DNA of 64,000 nt from positions 186,001 through 250,000 of the forward strand of contig JADAKE010000016.1 of assembly GCA_015680865.1 (NCBI GenBank). Direction: 5' to 3'. This document shows, one piece after another, positions 56,992 through 64,000 of the stretch (position 1 is the first letter of the stretch; each line of letters opens with the position of its first letter). The DNA comes from Enterococcus lacertideformus. Lineage in GTDB: Bacteria; Bacillota; Bacilli; Lactobacillales; Enterococcaceae. Both the position numbers and the translations under genes were made by a program. The notes beneath the pieces are model-generated. The model was given only the letters and a program-made list of their open reading frames with translations. It did not search any database and had not been told where the DNA came from.

Positions 56992-57974
56992 AAATACTCC
57001 TCACTTAATAAAATTGTTTTTTTATATTCTGCTGATTTTAATGCGCTTTCAGTAATTCTAACTGTATATAAACCATCTTCCCCTGTTACTGGGACAGTTG
57101 AATTGTTTTCAATTGCGTCTATAAAACCGTTAACCATTGTACTATCCATATCAGGTTCATAAAATATTTCAGAAATATTAGTTGAATGGTTATCGAAAAA
57201 TTTCATTTTCCTACCAAACCCATCAATAATTACGTACCCCTTCTCAAAATTGATTTCTAGAATAGCATCTCCCCAAACTGGATAACTTTTGGGTCGATTC
57301 CATGACGTATCCAAAGACAGAATAACTCCATTTGAAAAATTGATTCCCACCAAGCCACTATCTTCAACCAACAGCGATTGATCACTTTTTTTAGAAAAAG
57401 CACTCACATCAGTAGGGATTAATCTGAATAAATAATTGACAACATCTAAAATATGCACTGTGTGATCAATTAGTGCTCCACCTCCTGAAAGAACTGGGTT
57501 GACAAACCAACCACCAGGATTTTTTCCATGATTTGCTGAATTGATTGAAATGACAGAGCCTAGTAACTTTTTATCTACTATTCTTTTTAAATCCATTACT
57601 GGTTTGGAGAAACGGACAGGATGAGCAACCATCAGCTGAACATTCTCTTTCTTTGCTACTGAGATCATTTCTTGACAATCATTAGTACTCAATGCCATAG
57701 GCTTCTCAACTAAAATATGTTTCTTTGCAGAACAAGCTTTTAAAACTAACTCTTTATGATAGATATTTTCTGAACAAATCAAAACCGCATCAAAATCGCG
57801 ACTTAGTAGTTCTTCAAGTGAAGAGTAAAACTTTAAGTGTTCCCGTTGACAAAAGTTATTTCCCACAACTTCATTATGATCATATACACCTTCAATCACG
57901 ATTCCTTGTTTTTTTAAAATGCTAACGTAACTATTTACATGCATATGCGCCGTACCTATAATGCTAATTTTCAA
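56988..57974 (-). CDS. Gfo/Idh/MocA family oxidoreductase (2)
   Basis: 328 residues from TTG 57974 (AGAGGAG 8 nt upstream). It begins KISIIGTAHMHVNSYVSILK, with the EKP motif KHILVEKPMALSTNDCQEMI, then GGGALIDHTVHILDVVNYLF with the catalytic Asp/His. The C-terminal beta domain includes GVILSLDTSWNRP. The TTG overlaps the stop of the preceding 153-residue gene (TTTTGA), showing coupling. The gene is intact. It is the second of three such enzymes in the island, about equally distant from both. Confidence 0.9.
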   Translation of the reverse strand: MKISIIGTAHMHVNSYVSILKKQGIVIEGVYDHNEVVGNNFCQREHLKFYSSLEELLSRDFDAVLICSENIYHKELVLKACSAKKHILVEKPMALSTNDCQEMISVAKKENVQLMVAHPVRFSKPVMDLKRIVDKKLLGSVISINSANHGKNPGGWFVNPVLSGGGALIDHTVHILDVVNYLFRLIPTDVSAFSKKSDQSLLVEDSGLVGINFSNGVILSLDTSWNRPKSYPVWGDAILEINFEKGYVIIDGFGRKMKFFDNHSTNISEIFYEPDMDSTMVNGFIDAIENNSTVPVTGEDGLYTVRITESALKSAEYKKTILLSEEYL

Positions 57975-58432
57975 AATTTTTGCTCCTCTCTTGCTTCTTT
58001 AAGATAATCAGGAACGCATAGTTCATTGATTGTTATTCCTTCAAAATAATCAATCCATTGATTAGGGCCTGTGAAAGCCTTATCATTTTCAGGATCAAAA
58101 TCTATCAATCCTTGAGTACTTGAGATTTCTATATGTAGATTATGATTTTGATTTTCTGAATAGGTTCCAACACTTATATTTATGAAACAGTCTTTTCCTA
58201 ATATACCTAGTAGTAAATATGATTTACCATTTTTCAGTAGCTTCAATTCACTAAACTGAGCCTTTATTTCTGTAATCTCCTGATAAATGTCAAAAGTAGA
58301 CTGTACTAAGATAGTTAAATACTTATCTATTTCTTTGAATGTTCCTTTAGAAAATAGGTATGTCATTCGAATAAATTCAACATTATTGATTTTCTTTTCA
58401 TGACATAGCCGAATGATTTCTTCTTTAAACAT
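57971..58432 (-). CDS. Uncharacterised 153-residue protein of the sugar island
   Basis: The N-terminal half is helical (EEIIRLCHEKKINNVEFIRM). The C-terminal half is beta-rich (CFINISVGTYSENQNHNLHI EISSTQGLIDFDPENDKAF), which resembles the substrate-domain strands of Gfo/Idh proteins (HIEIxGTxGxIDFDxE). It could be a stand-alone accessory subunit. ATG 58432 follows AGGAGG and is the first gene of the operon, divergent from the AraC gene. The family is not recognised. Confidence 0.7.
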   Translation of the reverse strand: MFKEEIIRLCHEKKINNVEFIRMTYLFSKGTFKEIDKYLTILVQSTFDIYQEITEIKAQFSELKLLKNGKSYLLLGILGKDCFINISVGTYSENQNHNLHIEISSTQGLIDFDPENDKAFTGPNQWIDYFEGITINELCVPDYLKEAREEQKF

Positions 58433-58460
58433 ATTAATCCTCCTATATCAATATTCACAG

Positions 58461-58531
58461 TGTTTCTATTTCCTTACAATGAGAATATACTAAAAATAAA
58501 AAATAATATTTACAAAAATGAAACTGTTTCT
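58461..58531. promoter_or_regulatory. Candidate operators in the divergent AraC intergenic region
   Basis: GTGTTTCTATTTCCTTAC (58460-58477) and CTGTTTCTTAC (58524-58534) share TGTTTCT and TTAC. The second is part of the palindrome GAAAC-T-GTTTC (58520-58530). They lie between the divergent starts at 58432 and 58607, where an AraC protein would bind. Confidence 0.35.
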
Positions 58532-58606
58532 TACAAAAAAAACAAAAAGGCTTGTCCAGTAATGAATAATCATCTACCTTAACTATAGAAAAGGGGGGCT
58601 ACTAAT

Positions 58607-59560
58607 ATGTTGACACGTTCAAAAAAAGAGATAGCTAGTCAGAAGTATGAAGAGGTACTTAAAATTCGTTCAATTATCACTACATACTATTTTGAATTTT
58701 CAAAAGACTACCATTTTCCTGGCGAACGTCATAATTTCTGGGAAATGGTGTATGTAGACCGCGGACCTGTACAAGTTTATGCAAATGGCAAAAAGAGTAT
58801 CTTAGAGACAAAAGAAATAATCTTTCATAAACAAAATGAATTTCATGAAATCGGTTCCAATGGTATCCAAGCATCAAATGCTTTAATTGTGACCTTTGCA
58901 ACGGATTCTCCTATCATTAATATGTTGGAGAATATCCAAATTAAAACAACTCCCCAAATGCAGTATATTATTCGGGACTACCTGAAACTAGTACACACAA
59001 CGTTCAACCACCTTGGGTATCTTTACGTTCCAAATAATTATGATCAAAATATCGAAACCTATTTAAAAATAGATAGAATCCATACTAAGTTAAAAGAACT
59101 ATTATTATTGATATTAAGTACATTTTTTTCTTCTGATAAAAATAAATCAAAAGAAAATTTATTGAATATTTATTACTCAAGCAAGCAGGTTACAGAAATT
59201 ATTGACTTTATGCTTGACTCTTTAGAAAAAAATTTGGTTTTAGATGATTTTTCTAAAGTTTTTATTTTAAATAAATCAAAATTGCAAAAAATTTTTAAAC
59301 AATCTACTGGTATTGGAGTTATGAAATATTTTAAATTATTGAAAATAGAGTTATCAAAACGACTAATTAGAGAACGAGATTTAAATTTTTCACAGATTGC
59401 TGATTTACTAGCTTTTAACTCAGTACATCATTTTTCTTATTCTTTTAAACAATGTACAGGAATGTCTCCAAGTGAATATTCAAAATCAATTAAGGATGAA
59501 GAAAATAGACTAGTAGAAAACGCTGTTAAGCGATTAAGGAGAGAAGATTATGACAATTAG
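58607..59560 (+). CDS. AraC-family transcriptional regulator
   Basis: 317 residues. An N-terminal cupin-like ligand domain (FSKDYHFPGERHNFWEMVYV DRG) is followed by a helical linker and a C-terminal double HTH from about 195: VLDDFSKVFILNKSKLQKIF KQSTG, then FSQIADLLAFNSVHHFSYSF KQCTGMSPSEY. It probably senses a sugar and activates the divergent operon and the overlapping dehydrogenase gene. ATG 58607 follows AAGGGGGG. The gene is intact and overlaps the next gene by 11 nt. Confidence 0.92.
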   Translation: MLTRSKKEIASQKYEEVLKIRSIITTYYFEFSKDYHFPGERHNFWEMVYVDRGPVQVYANGKKSILETKEIIFHKQNEFHEIGSNGIQASNALIVTFATDSPIINMLENIQIKTTPQMQYIIRDYLKLVHTTFNHLGYLYVPNNYDQNIETYLKIDRIHTKLKELLLLILSTFFSSDKNKSKENLLNIYYSSKQVTEIIDFMLDSLEKNLVLDDFSKVFILNKSKLQKIFKQSTGIGVMKYFKLLKIELSKRLIRERDLNFSQIADLLAFNSVHHFSYSFKQCTGMSPSEYSKSIKDEENRLVENAVKRLRREDYDN

Positions 59561-60704
59561 ATTTGGGATTATCGGATTAGGTAATAGAGGTTATAAATAT
59601 GCGAATAATGTTATTCAGTTACATAAAGAGTGCACTATTGAAGCAGTATGTGATTATAAAAAAAAGAATTTTGATAAATTTCCTGACATTAGTCATACAA
59701 CTAATTATCAAGATATCATTGATAATCCTAAAATTGATGCTGTGTTTATCGCCACACCTGATAACACTCATCGAGAAATTATTTTAGCAGCCGCACAAAA
59801 AAAGAAACATATTTTATGCGAGAAACCTGTAGAAATAACTACTGAAAAATTAGATGATTTATGTGCTCAACTCAAAAACTATACACACACTCTCGAAATC
59901 GGCTACGTATTACGGTATGCTCGTTCCTTTAGCAAGGTGAAGGATTTTTTGTCACAAGGTGTCATCGGTGATGTTTTAATGATGAATATCATGGATCATA
60001 TTCCATATGGAGTTTATGCTTTTTTCCATTATTGGCATCGAACAAGAGAACAATCAACAAGTATTCTACTACAAAAGGCAACTCACTCACTTGATTTGGC
60101 TAATTGGTATGCTGATTCCCTTCCAGTCTCTGTTTTTGCTTTTGGAAACTTAGCCACAATGGGGAAAACAGGAGCCCTCAAAAAATTCGGACACGAAGTG
60201 CCAAATGATCTCCATTGTAGAAATTGTCCAATCAGTAAAGAATGTGAAGAAAGTATTGAAAATCTGAAATTTGAAAAAAATATAAGTTGGTCTGATACTT
60301 GGCCGGATAACTGTGTCTTTAATAATGAAGTTGATATAGATGACCATTAAACGGTAATTGTTGAATACAAAAATAATGTTCAGTTATCGTATCAACTGTG
60401 TTTATTTTACGCATATTATAAACGTGAATTTACAATCTTTGGTTCTAAAGGAGAACTTCGCTTTGATGATAGTTCAAATGAAATCAAAATTTACGATCGT
60501 ATGAAAAGCGAGGAAATCATTTACAAAAACAAACATATAGAGCAAAAAATGGAGGCCGGAGATGAAGAACAGTTAGAGGATTTTGTTAAATCTGTAAAAT
60601 CTGGGAACCGTCCTTTATCAAATTTAGATACAGGTACTATAGCCGCTAAACTAGCACTCGCTGCACAAAAATCAATCGATACACATACACTTGTAAAACT
60701 ATGA
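59550..60704 (+). pseudogene. Gfo/Idh/MocA family oxidoreductase (3), nonsense codon
   Basis: 385 codons. FGIIGLGNRGYKYANNV, AVFIATPDNTHREIILAAAQ, KKHILCEKPVEI and LQKATHSLDLANWYADSLP are intact. A four-cysteine insertion (LHCRNCPISKECEES) is typical of the long Gfo/Idh subgroup. TAA replaces what was probably CAA after EVDIDDH, and the frame continues TVIVEYKNNVQLSYQLCLFY to KL at 60704. The truncated product (266 residues) lacks part of the substrate domain. ATG 59550 overlaps araC. Confidence 0.88.
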
Positions 60705-60747
60705 TTCCGACAAGTATTCAAATGTCAGGCTGTTTTACCTATCTTGA

Positions 60748-60927
60748 ATGAAGAATACCCGTTTAAACTATTTCGAAAAATTGGGAGTTCAGCATAATTC
60801 CATTTATCAATGGCTGCAAAGGCATGACAAACTCGGGAACTTGGAAAAGGGAGTCATAAATTTATTCGTAGAAATAAAATGATATGCTTTAAAAAAAGAG
60901 AACAATAAGCTTCAAATAGGAGAATAA
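60748..60927 (+). mobile_element. IS3-type orfA remnant
   Basis: Reads MKNTRLNYFEKLGVQHNSIY QWLQRHDKLGNLEKG, an HTH-like start of a transposase OrfA. A frame change then leads to ALKKENNKLQIGE, the leucine-zipper-like segment following OrfA HTHs. No orfB or ends are present. It marks the right side of the island. Confidence 0.5.
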
Positions 60928-61195
60928 ATCAGCTTGGAGTAATGAGCCGATGAGTACGCTATCTAAAGAAGAAATCAAAGAAATGATCAACGTTACAACA
61001 TAAAGACAACAGAACTTGTTATCATGTTATCAATTATTGGGCCGATTACTGTTGCACCTCAATTTTAGCTTCAACAAAGACGGTTTCTACTTCAGGCTCT
61101 AAGCGATTATTCTCAACTTTAAGAACGGTCGTCTCACTATTTCAGATAAGAATTCAAATGAATAAAAAATCAATCTGTGGGCTGTTCTTATCAGA
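60928..61195. other. Spacer without supported gene
   Basis: A 17-codon frame MSTLSKEEIKEMINVTT (60951) is too short to assign. It probably belongs to the decayed IS material. Confidence 0.35.
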
Positions 61196-61243
61196 AAACA
61201 ACTGACAAAGAACAGACGGCTGCCTCATCCTTGTCAGTTGTTT
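61196..61243. terminator. Hairpin between island and CsbD-like gene
   Basis: Perfect 13-nt arms AAACAACTGACAA / TTGTCAGTTGTTT around a 22-nt loop, with TTTTTT 8 nt beyond on the plus strand. The CsbD gene ends 28 nt away. Confidence 0.6.
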
Positions 61244-61270
61244 GGTGACTATTTTTTACGTATCAATTGA

Positions 61271-61603
61271 TCACAATTTTTCTTCAATTCCAGTGTAATG
61301 TTTCATTCGTTGTTCATCAATTTTTTGTTGCTCAGGAATATGATCTGATTCCGGTAGTGGTGTTTTTCTATGGCTTGAATCTTCTGTTCTTCGCTCTTTT
61401 GTTAGATCCTGCTGATTGGCTTCTTTTTCTGCTTGCTGATCTTCCAATTCCTTGATTCTAGCTTTTTGGCGTTCCTCGTTCTCTTTTGCAAATTCTGCTT
61501 GTCCACGTCCTTCATTCACCAGTTCCTCTTTATTCAAAATCTCGCCTATTTTTTCTTTTGCTGAACCCATGACCTTGTCTTTTTGGTTTTTAAAAGTTCC
61601 CAT
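61271..61603 (-). CDS. CsbD-like stress protein
   Basis: 110 residues. The first 40 (FKNQKDKVMGSAKEKIGEIL NKEELVNEGRGQAEF) match the CsbD repeat found in general-stress proteins. The remainder is highly charged and probably helical or disordered (KENEERQKARIKELEDQQAE), ending KIDEQRMKHYTGIEEKL. The charged extension is longer than in typical 60-70 residue CsbD proteins. ATG 61603 has AAGGGGG. The molecular function is unknown. Confidence 0.8.
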   Translation of the reverse strand: MGTFKNQKDKVMGSAKEKIGEILNKEELVNEGRGQAEFAKENEERQKARIKELEDQQAEKEANQQDLTKERRTEDSSHRKTPLPESDHIPEQQKIDEQRMKHYTGIEEKL

Positions 61604-61654
61604 AACAATCCCCCTTTTTCTTTCTAATCAGCATAGCAAACTATCTGAAGATAC

Positions 61655-62281
61655 TCAAAGAAATCGATTATTAAAGTTCATCAGCCAATTTTCAATTTGT
61701 TGAACCAATTCTTCTTTGCTTCTTGAATTATCAAAAATGATATCTGCTAAATTTTTTTTGATTTCAATCGACCATTGACTTTCTATTCTCTTCGTTGCTT
61801 CTGTTAAGGACAATTGATTTCTTTTCATCAATCGTTGTAGTTGGATTTTTTCAGTAAGATAGACAACTGCAACAGCATCCATATCCTGCTCATAATGTCC
61901 TTCAAATAGCAATGGAATATCAGCAACGACCAAGGGATGGCTTACTTTTTGTTGTTGTATCTGCTCTTTTATTGCTTGACGAATAAATGGATCTAAGAGA
62001 CGATCAAGTTTTTTCCGTTGCTCAGGAGAATGGAACACGATCTTTGCTAATGTCACACGGTCAAGTGTCCCATCTTTTTGTAGTATTTCCTCACCAACCC
62101 CCTGCACTAAAGCTAACAGACCTTTCGTCCCCGGTTCAACGACTTCTCGAGCAATGCTGTCTCCATCAATAACTGGCACCTCGTGCTGACGAAACACTGC
62201 AGCTGTAGTACTTTTACCCGTAGCAATGCCACCAGTCAACCCTAGTACATAACCTATTTTTTGATTCTTAGCCTTTGACAA
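61655..62281 (-). CDS. coaE: Dephospho-CoA kinase
   Basis: About 208 residues. P-loop GLTGGIATGKSTTA, then VIDGDSIAREVVEPGTKGL, LVVADIPLLFEGHYEQDMDA and the lid RLMKRNQLSLTEATKRI. It catalyses the last step of coenzyme A synthesis. The start lies inside the end of mutM: TTG 62281 (MSKAKNQKIGYVLGLTGG) is the best candidate although no strong Shine-Dalgarno is seen; coupling to mutM is likely. An ATG-initiated frame from 62350 would add non-family sequence. The C-terminus is intact. Confidence 0.93.
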   Translation of the reverse strand: MSKAKNQKIGYVLGLTGGIATGKSTTAAVFRQHEVPVIDGDSIAREVVEPGTKGLLALVQGVGEEILQKDGTLDRVTLAKIVFHSPEQRKKLDRLLDPFIRQAIKEQIQQQKVSHPLVVADIPLLFEGHYEQDMDAVAVVYLTEKIQLQRLMKRNQLSLTEATKRIESQWSIEIKKNLADIIFDNSRSKEELVQQIENWLMNFNNRFL

Positions 62282-63090
62282 TTTGGACAATAATGAGTCC
62301 CCCTTTGTGCTACTTTGGTTTTGATGATTGGTGTGTGGCAACGAACACAAGGTTTTCCTGTTTGACCATAGACATGCAAAGCTATCTGAAAATTCCCTGA
62401 CTCTCCTAACGCATTCAAATAGCTTCTGATTGTCGTCCCACCTGCTTCTATAGCACGTGATAAAACATCGATGATCGATTTTCTCAATAATTCGATTTCT
62501 TTTGGTTTCAATGTATTTGCAGGTTGTTCAGGATGGATTTTTGCTTCCCATAACGCTTCATCTACGTAAATATTTCCTAGTCCAGTAACTAATTTTTGAT
62601 CTAGCAAAAGCGGCTTGATCGCTTTATGAGATTTTTGTAAACCTGAAACAAATCCCTCAAGTAAAAATTGCTCAGGTAAAGGTTCTGGACCTAATTTCAA
62701 AATTCCTTTATAAGAATTGCTCATTCCTTTTTCAACTAAGGTCATTCGACCAAATTTCCGCACATCATGATAACGAAGTTGGCTACCGTCTTCAAAGAAA
62801 AAGATCACGTGAGTGTGTTTGCTGATCGGTTCATTTTTTTCAACAAATTGGTATTTGCCTTCCATTCTCAAGTGTGAGATGAGTTCATAATGACTGAGAT
62901 TAAATATTAAAAATTTTCCTCTTCGATCAATTGAGAAAATTTCTTCTCCTACTAACGAAGCCTCAAAAATCGATGTTTCGGGCTGTTCAATGATTTTGGA
63001 CCATAAGACTTGAATTTTTTGGATTCTTTTCCCCGTCACTAATCGTGTTAATCCCTTCCGAACTGTTTCTACTTCTGGTAATTCTGGCAT
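62254..63090 (-). CDS. mutM: Formamidopyrimidine-DNA glycosylase (Fpg)
   Basis: 278 residues. The catalytic N-terminus MPELPEVETVRKGL (Pro2, Glu3) is intact. The conserved lysine is in IDRRGKFLIF. The H2TH region KPLLLDQKLVTGLGNIYVDE AL and the C-terminal zinc finger CVRCHTPIIKTKVAQRGTHY CPNC are present. It removes 8-oxoguanine and nicks the abasic site. ATG 63090 follows GAAGGTG. It sits between polA and coaE as in other Lactobacillales. Confidence 0.97.
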   Translation of the reverse strand: MPELPEVETVRKGLTRLVTGKRIQKIQVLWSKIIEQPETSIFEASLVGEEIFSIDRRGKFLIFNLSHYELISHLRMEGKYQFVEKNEPISKHTHVIFFFEDGSQLRYHDVRKFGRMTLVEKGMSNSYKGILKLGPEPLPEQFLLEGFVSGLQKSHKAIKPLLLDQKLVTGLGNIYVDEALWEAKIHPEQPANTLKPKEIELLRKSIIDVLSRAIEAGGTTIRSYLNALGESGNFQIALHVYGQTGKPCVRCHTPIIKTKVAQRGTHYCPNCQRLRIKK

Positions 63091-63145
63091 CTTTTCACCT
63101 TCGTTTTATTTACTTATGTTCTATATAATTGCTTTTACTTTTTTA

Positions 63146-64000
63146 TTATTTTGCTTCATACCATGTCTTTCCCCAACTGCTATCTGTAATTAAAGGTACA
63201 TGTAGTGAGACAGCATTTTCCATTACTTCTCGAACAAGTTTATCCAAGGTCATTAGTTCTTTTTCTGGTACTTCAAAAACGAGTTCATCATGGACTTGTA
63301 AAAGCATAGTTGCTTCAAGTTTATCTTCTTTTAGCCGTTTATCTAATTCAATCATTGCAATTTTTAAAATATCTGCTGCACTTCCCTGGATCGGCGTATT
63401 GATGGCCGTTCTTTCCGCAAAAGAACGGATATTATAGTTTCTAGAATTAATATCCGGCAAGTAACGTCGGCGGTGATACAGCGTTTCGACAAAGCCTTGG
63501 TCTTTTGCTTGACGAACGATTTTCTCCATATATTCTTTTACGCCAGGGTATTTTTCAAAATACGTATCAATGTATTGCTGGGCGGCTTTCCTTGTAATCC
63601 CTAGGTTTTGTGACAACCCATAATCAGAAATGCCGTACACAATCCCAAAATTGACTGCTTTAGCTTGTCGACGCATGTTTGGTGTGACGTCTTCAGCTTT
63701 TTCAATACCAAAGACACGCATAGCTGTACTCGCGTGGATATCCTGTCCTTCTAAAAATGCTGCTTTTAAATGTTCATCATTGGAAATATGGGCGAGTACC
63801 CGTAGCTCGATTTGTGAATAGTCAGAAGAATAAATCAACCAATCTTTTTCTCTGGGAACAAATGCTTGACGAATTTTTCGACCTTCGTCTAAACGAATAG
63901 GAATATTTTGTAGGTTGGGATCAACTGAACTTAAACGTCCGGTTTGTGTCAAAGTTTGAATGTATCTTGTATGGACCTTTCCATCAGCTTGGATAACTTT
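63146..64000 (-). CDS. polA: DNA polymerase I, C-terminal part (5' end outside window)
   Basis: About 285 C-terminal residues are visible. Family-A polymerase motifs: TQTGRLSSVDPNLQNIPIR, motif A IYSSDYSQIELRVLAH, motif B (O-helix) RRQAKAVNFGIVYGISDYG and motif C LLQVHDELVFEVP. It fills gaps in repair and Okazaki-fragment processing. The frame runs past position 64000, where IQADGKVHTRYIQTL precedes. It is intact over the visible part and lies 55 nt upstream of mutM. Confidence 0.97.
   Translation of the reverse strand, partial: KVIQADGKVHTRYIQTLTQTGRLSSVDPNLQNIPIRLDEGRKIRQAFVPREKDWLIYSSDYSQIELRVLAHISNDEHLKAAFLEGQDIHASTAMRVFGIEKAEDVTPNMRRQAKAVNFGIVYGISDYGLSQNLGITRKAAQQYIDTYFEKYPGVKEYMEKIVRQAKDQGFVETLYHRRRYLPDINSRNYNIRSFAERTAINTPIQGSAADILKIAMIELDKRLKEDKLEATMLLQVHDELVFEVPEKELMTLDKLVREVMENAVSLHVPLITDSSWGKTWYEAK

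Noticed and set aside
57971..58432. C-glycoside deglycosidase small subunit (DUF6379-like)
   Set aside because: The gene context (Gfo/Idh plus TIM barrel plus a small protein) suggested it, but the sequence does not resemble that family.
1..64000. CRISPR array or prophage
   Set aside because: No regularly spaced repeats, cas genes, or phage structural or lysis genes were found in the window.

Overview
The window is AT-rich Firmicutes chromosome, almost certainly Enterococcus and close to the E. faecium group. Evidence: two Gls24/Asp23 stress loci with DUF2273 and AmaP partners (the E. faecium gls20/gls33 type), a VanRS-like pair followed by a VanY-type D,D-carboxypeptidase (the ddcRSY arrangement described in E. 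faecium), and the Lactobacillales replication/repair order polA-mutM-coaE ... nrdR-dnaB-dnaI.

Layout. 0-3.2 kb: broken ankyrin gene and broken dxs-like gene. 3.2-4.3 kb: first Gls24 locus (glsB, gls20, DUF2273, remnant of amaP). 4.4-6.4 kb: LytTR response regulator and AgrC-like kinase whose catalytic end is frameshifted. 7.1-7.8 kb: DUF2975 membrane protein with its HTH partner. 7.9-13.2 kb: giant sortase-anchored adhesin with five repeat modules, split by three frameshifts. 13.7-16.2 kb: second Gls24 locus (gls33, DUF2273, amaP, SDR). 16.2-19.2 kb: decayed CorA, a HesB-like protein and two broken GT8 glycosyltransferases. 19.5-20.9 kb: HAD phosphatase (frameshifted) and isochorismatase-family hydrolase. 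21.4-25.6 kb: a CAU tRNA, two paralogous small membrane proteins, an HTH protein, a Pyr_excise-like protein, cspA and an SdpI-like protein. 26.7-29.3 kb: ddcR and ddcS (both broken) and ddcY (intact). 29.7-34.4 kb: mixed, mostly decayed accessory genes with an intact LysR-flavodoxin-cupin group and an IS30 scar. 34.6-51.6 kb: core region (lepA, Eis-like GNAT, nucleoside deoxyribosyltransferase, clpB, lipid kinase, pepT, Nif3, trmK, dnaI, dnaB, nrdR). 52.2-60.9 kb: a probable island between nrdR and coaE, bounded by IS110 and IS3 remnants, with an AraC regulator, three Gfo/Idh/MocA dehydrogenases, a TIM-barrel isomerase, an MBL hydrolase and an MFS transporter. 61.2-64 kb: CsbD-like protein, coaE, mutM and the 3' part of polA.

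The dominant feature is gene decay: over twenty genes carry single-base indels, nonsense codons, 10- and 13-bp tandem duplications or internal deletions. lepA, dnaB, dnaI, nrdR, coaE, mutM and the visible part of polA are all open. This skew towards dispensable genes argues for real pseudogenisation rather than only sequencing error, although homopolymer indels (for example in trmK and clpB) should be verified. No CRISPR array, rRNA or intact mobile element was seen.
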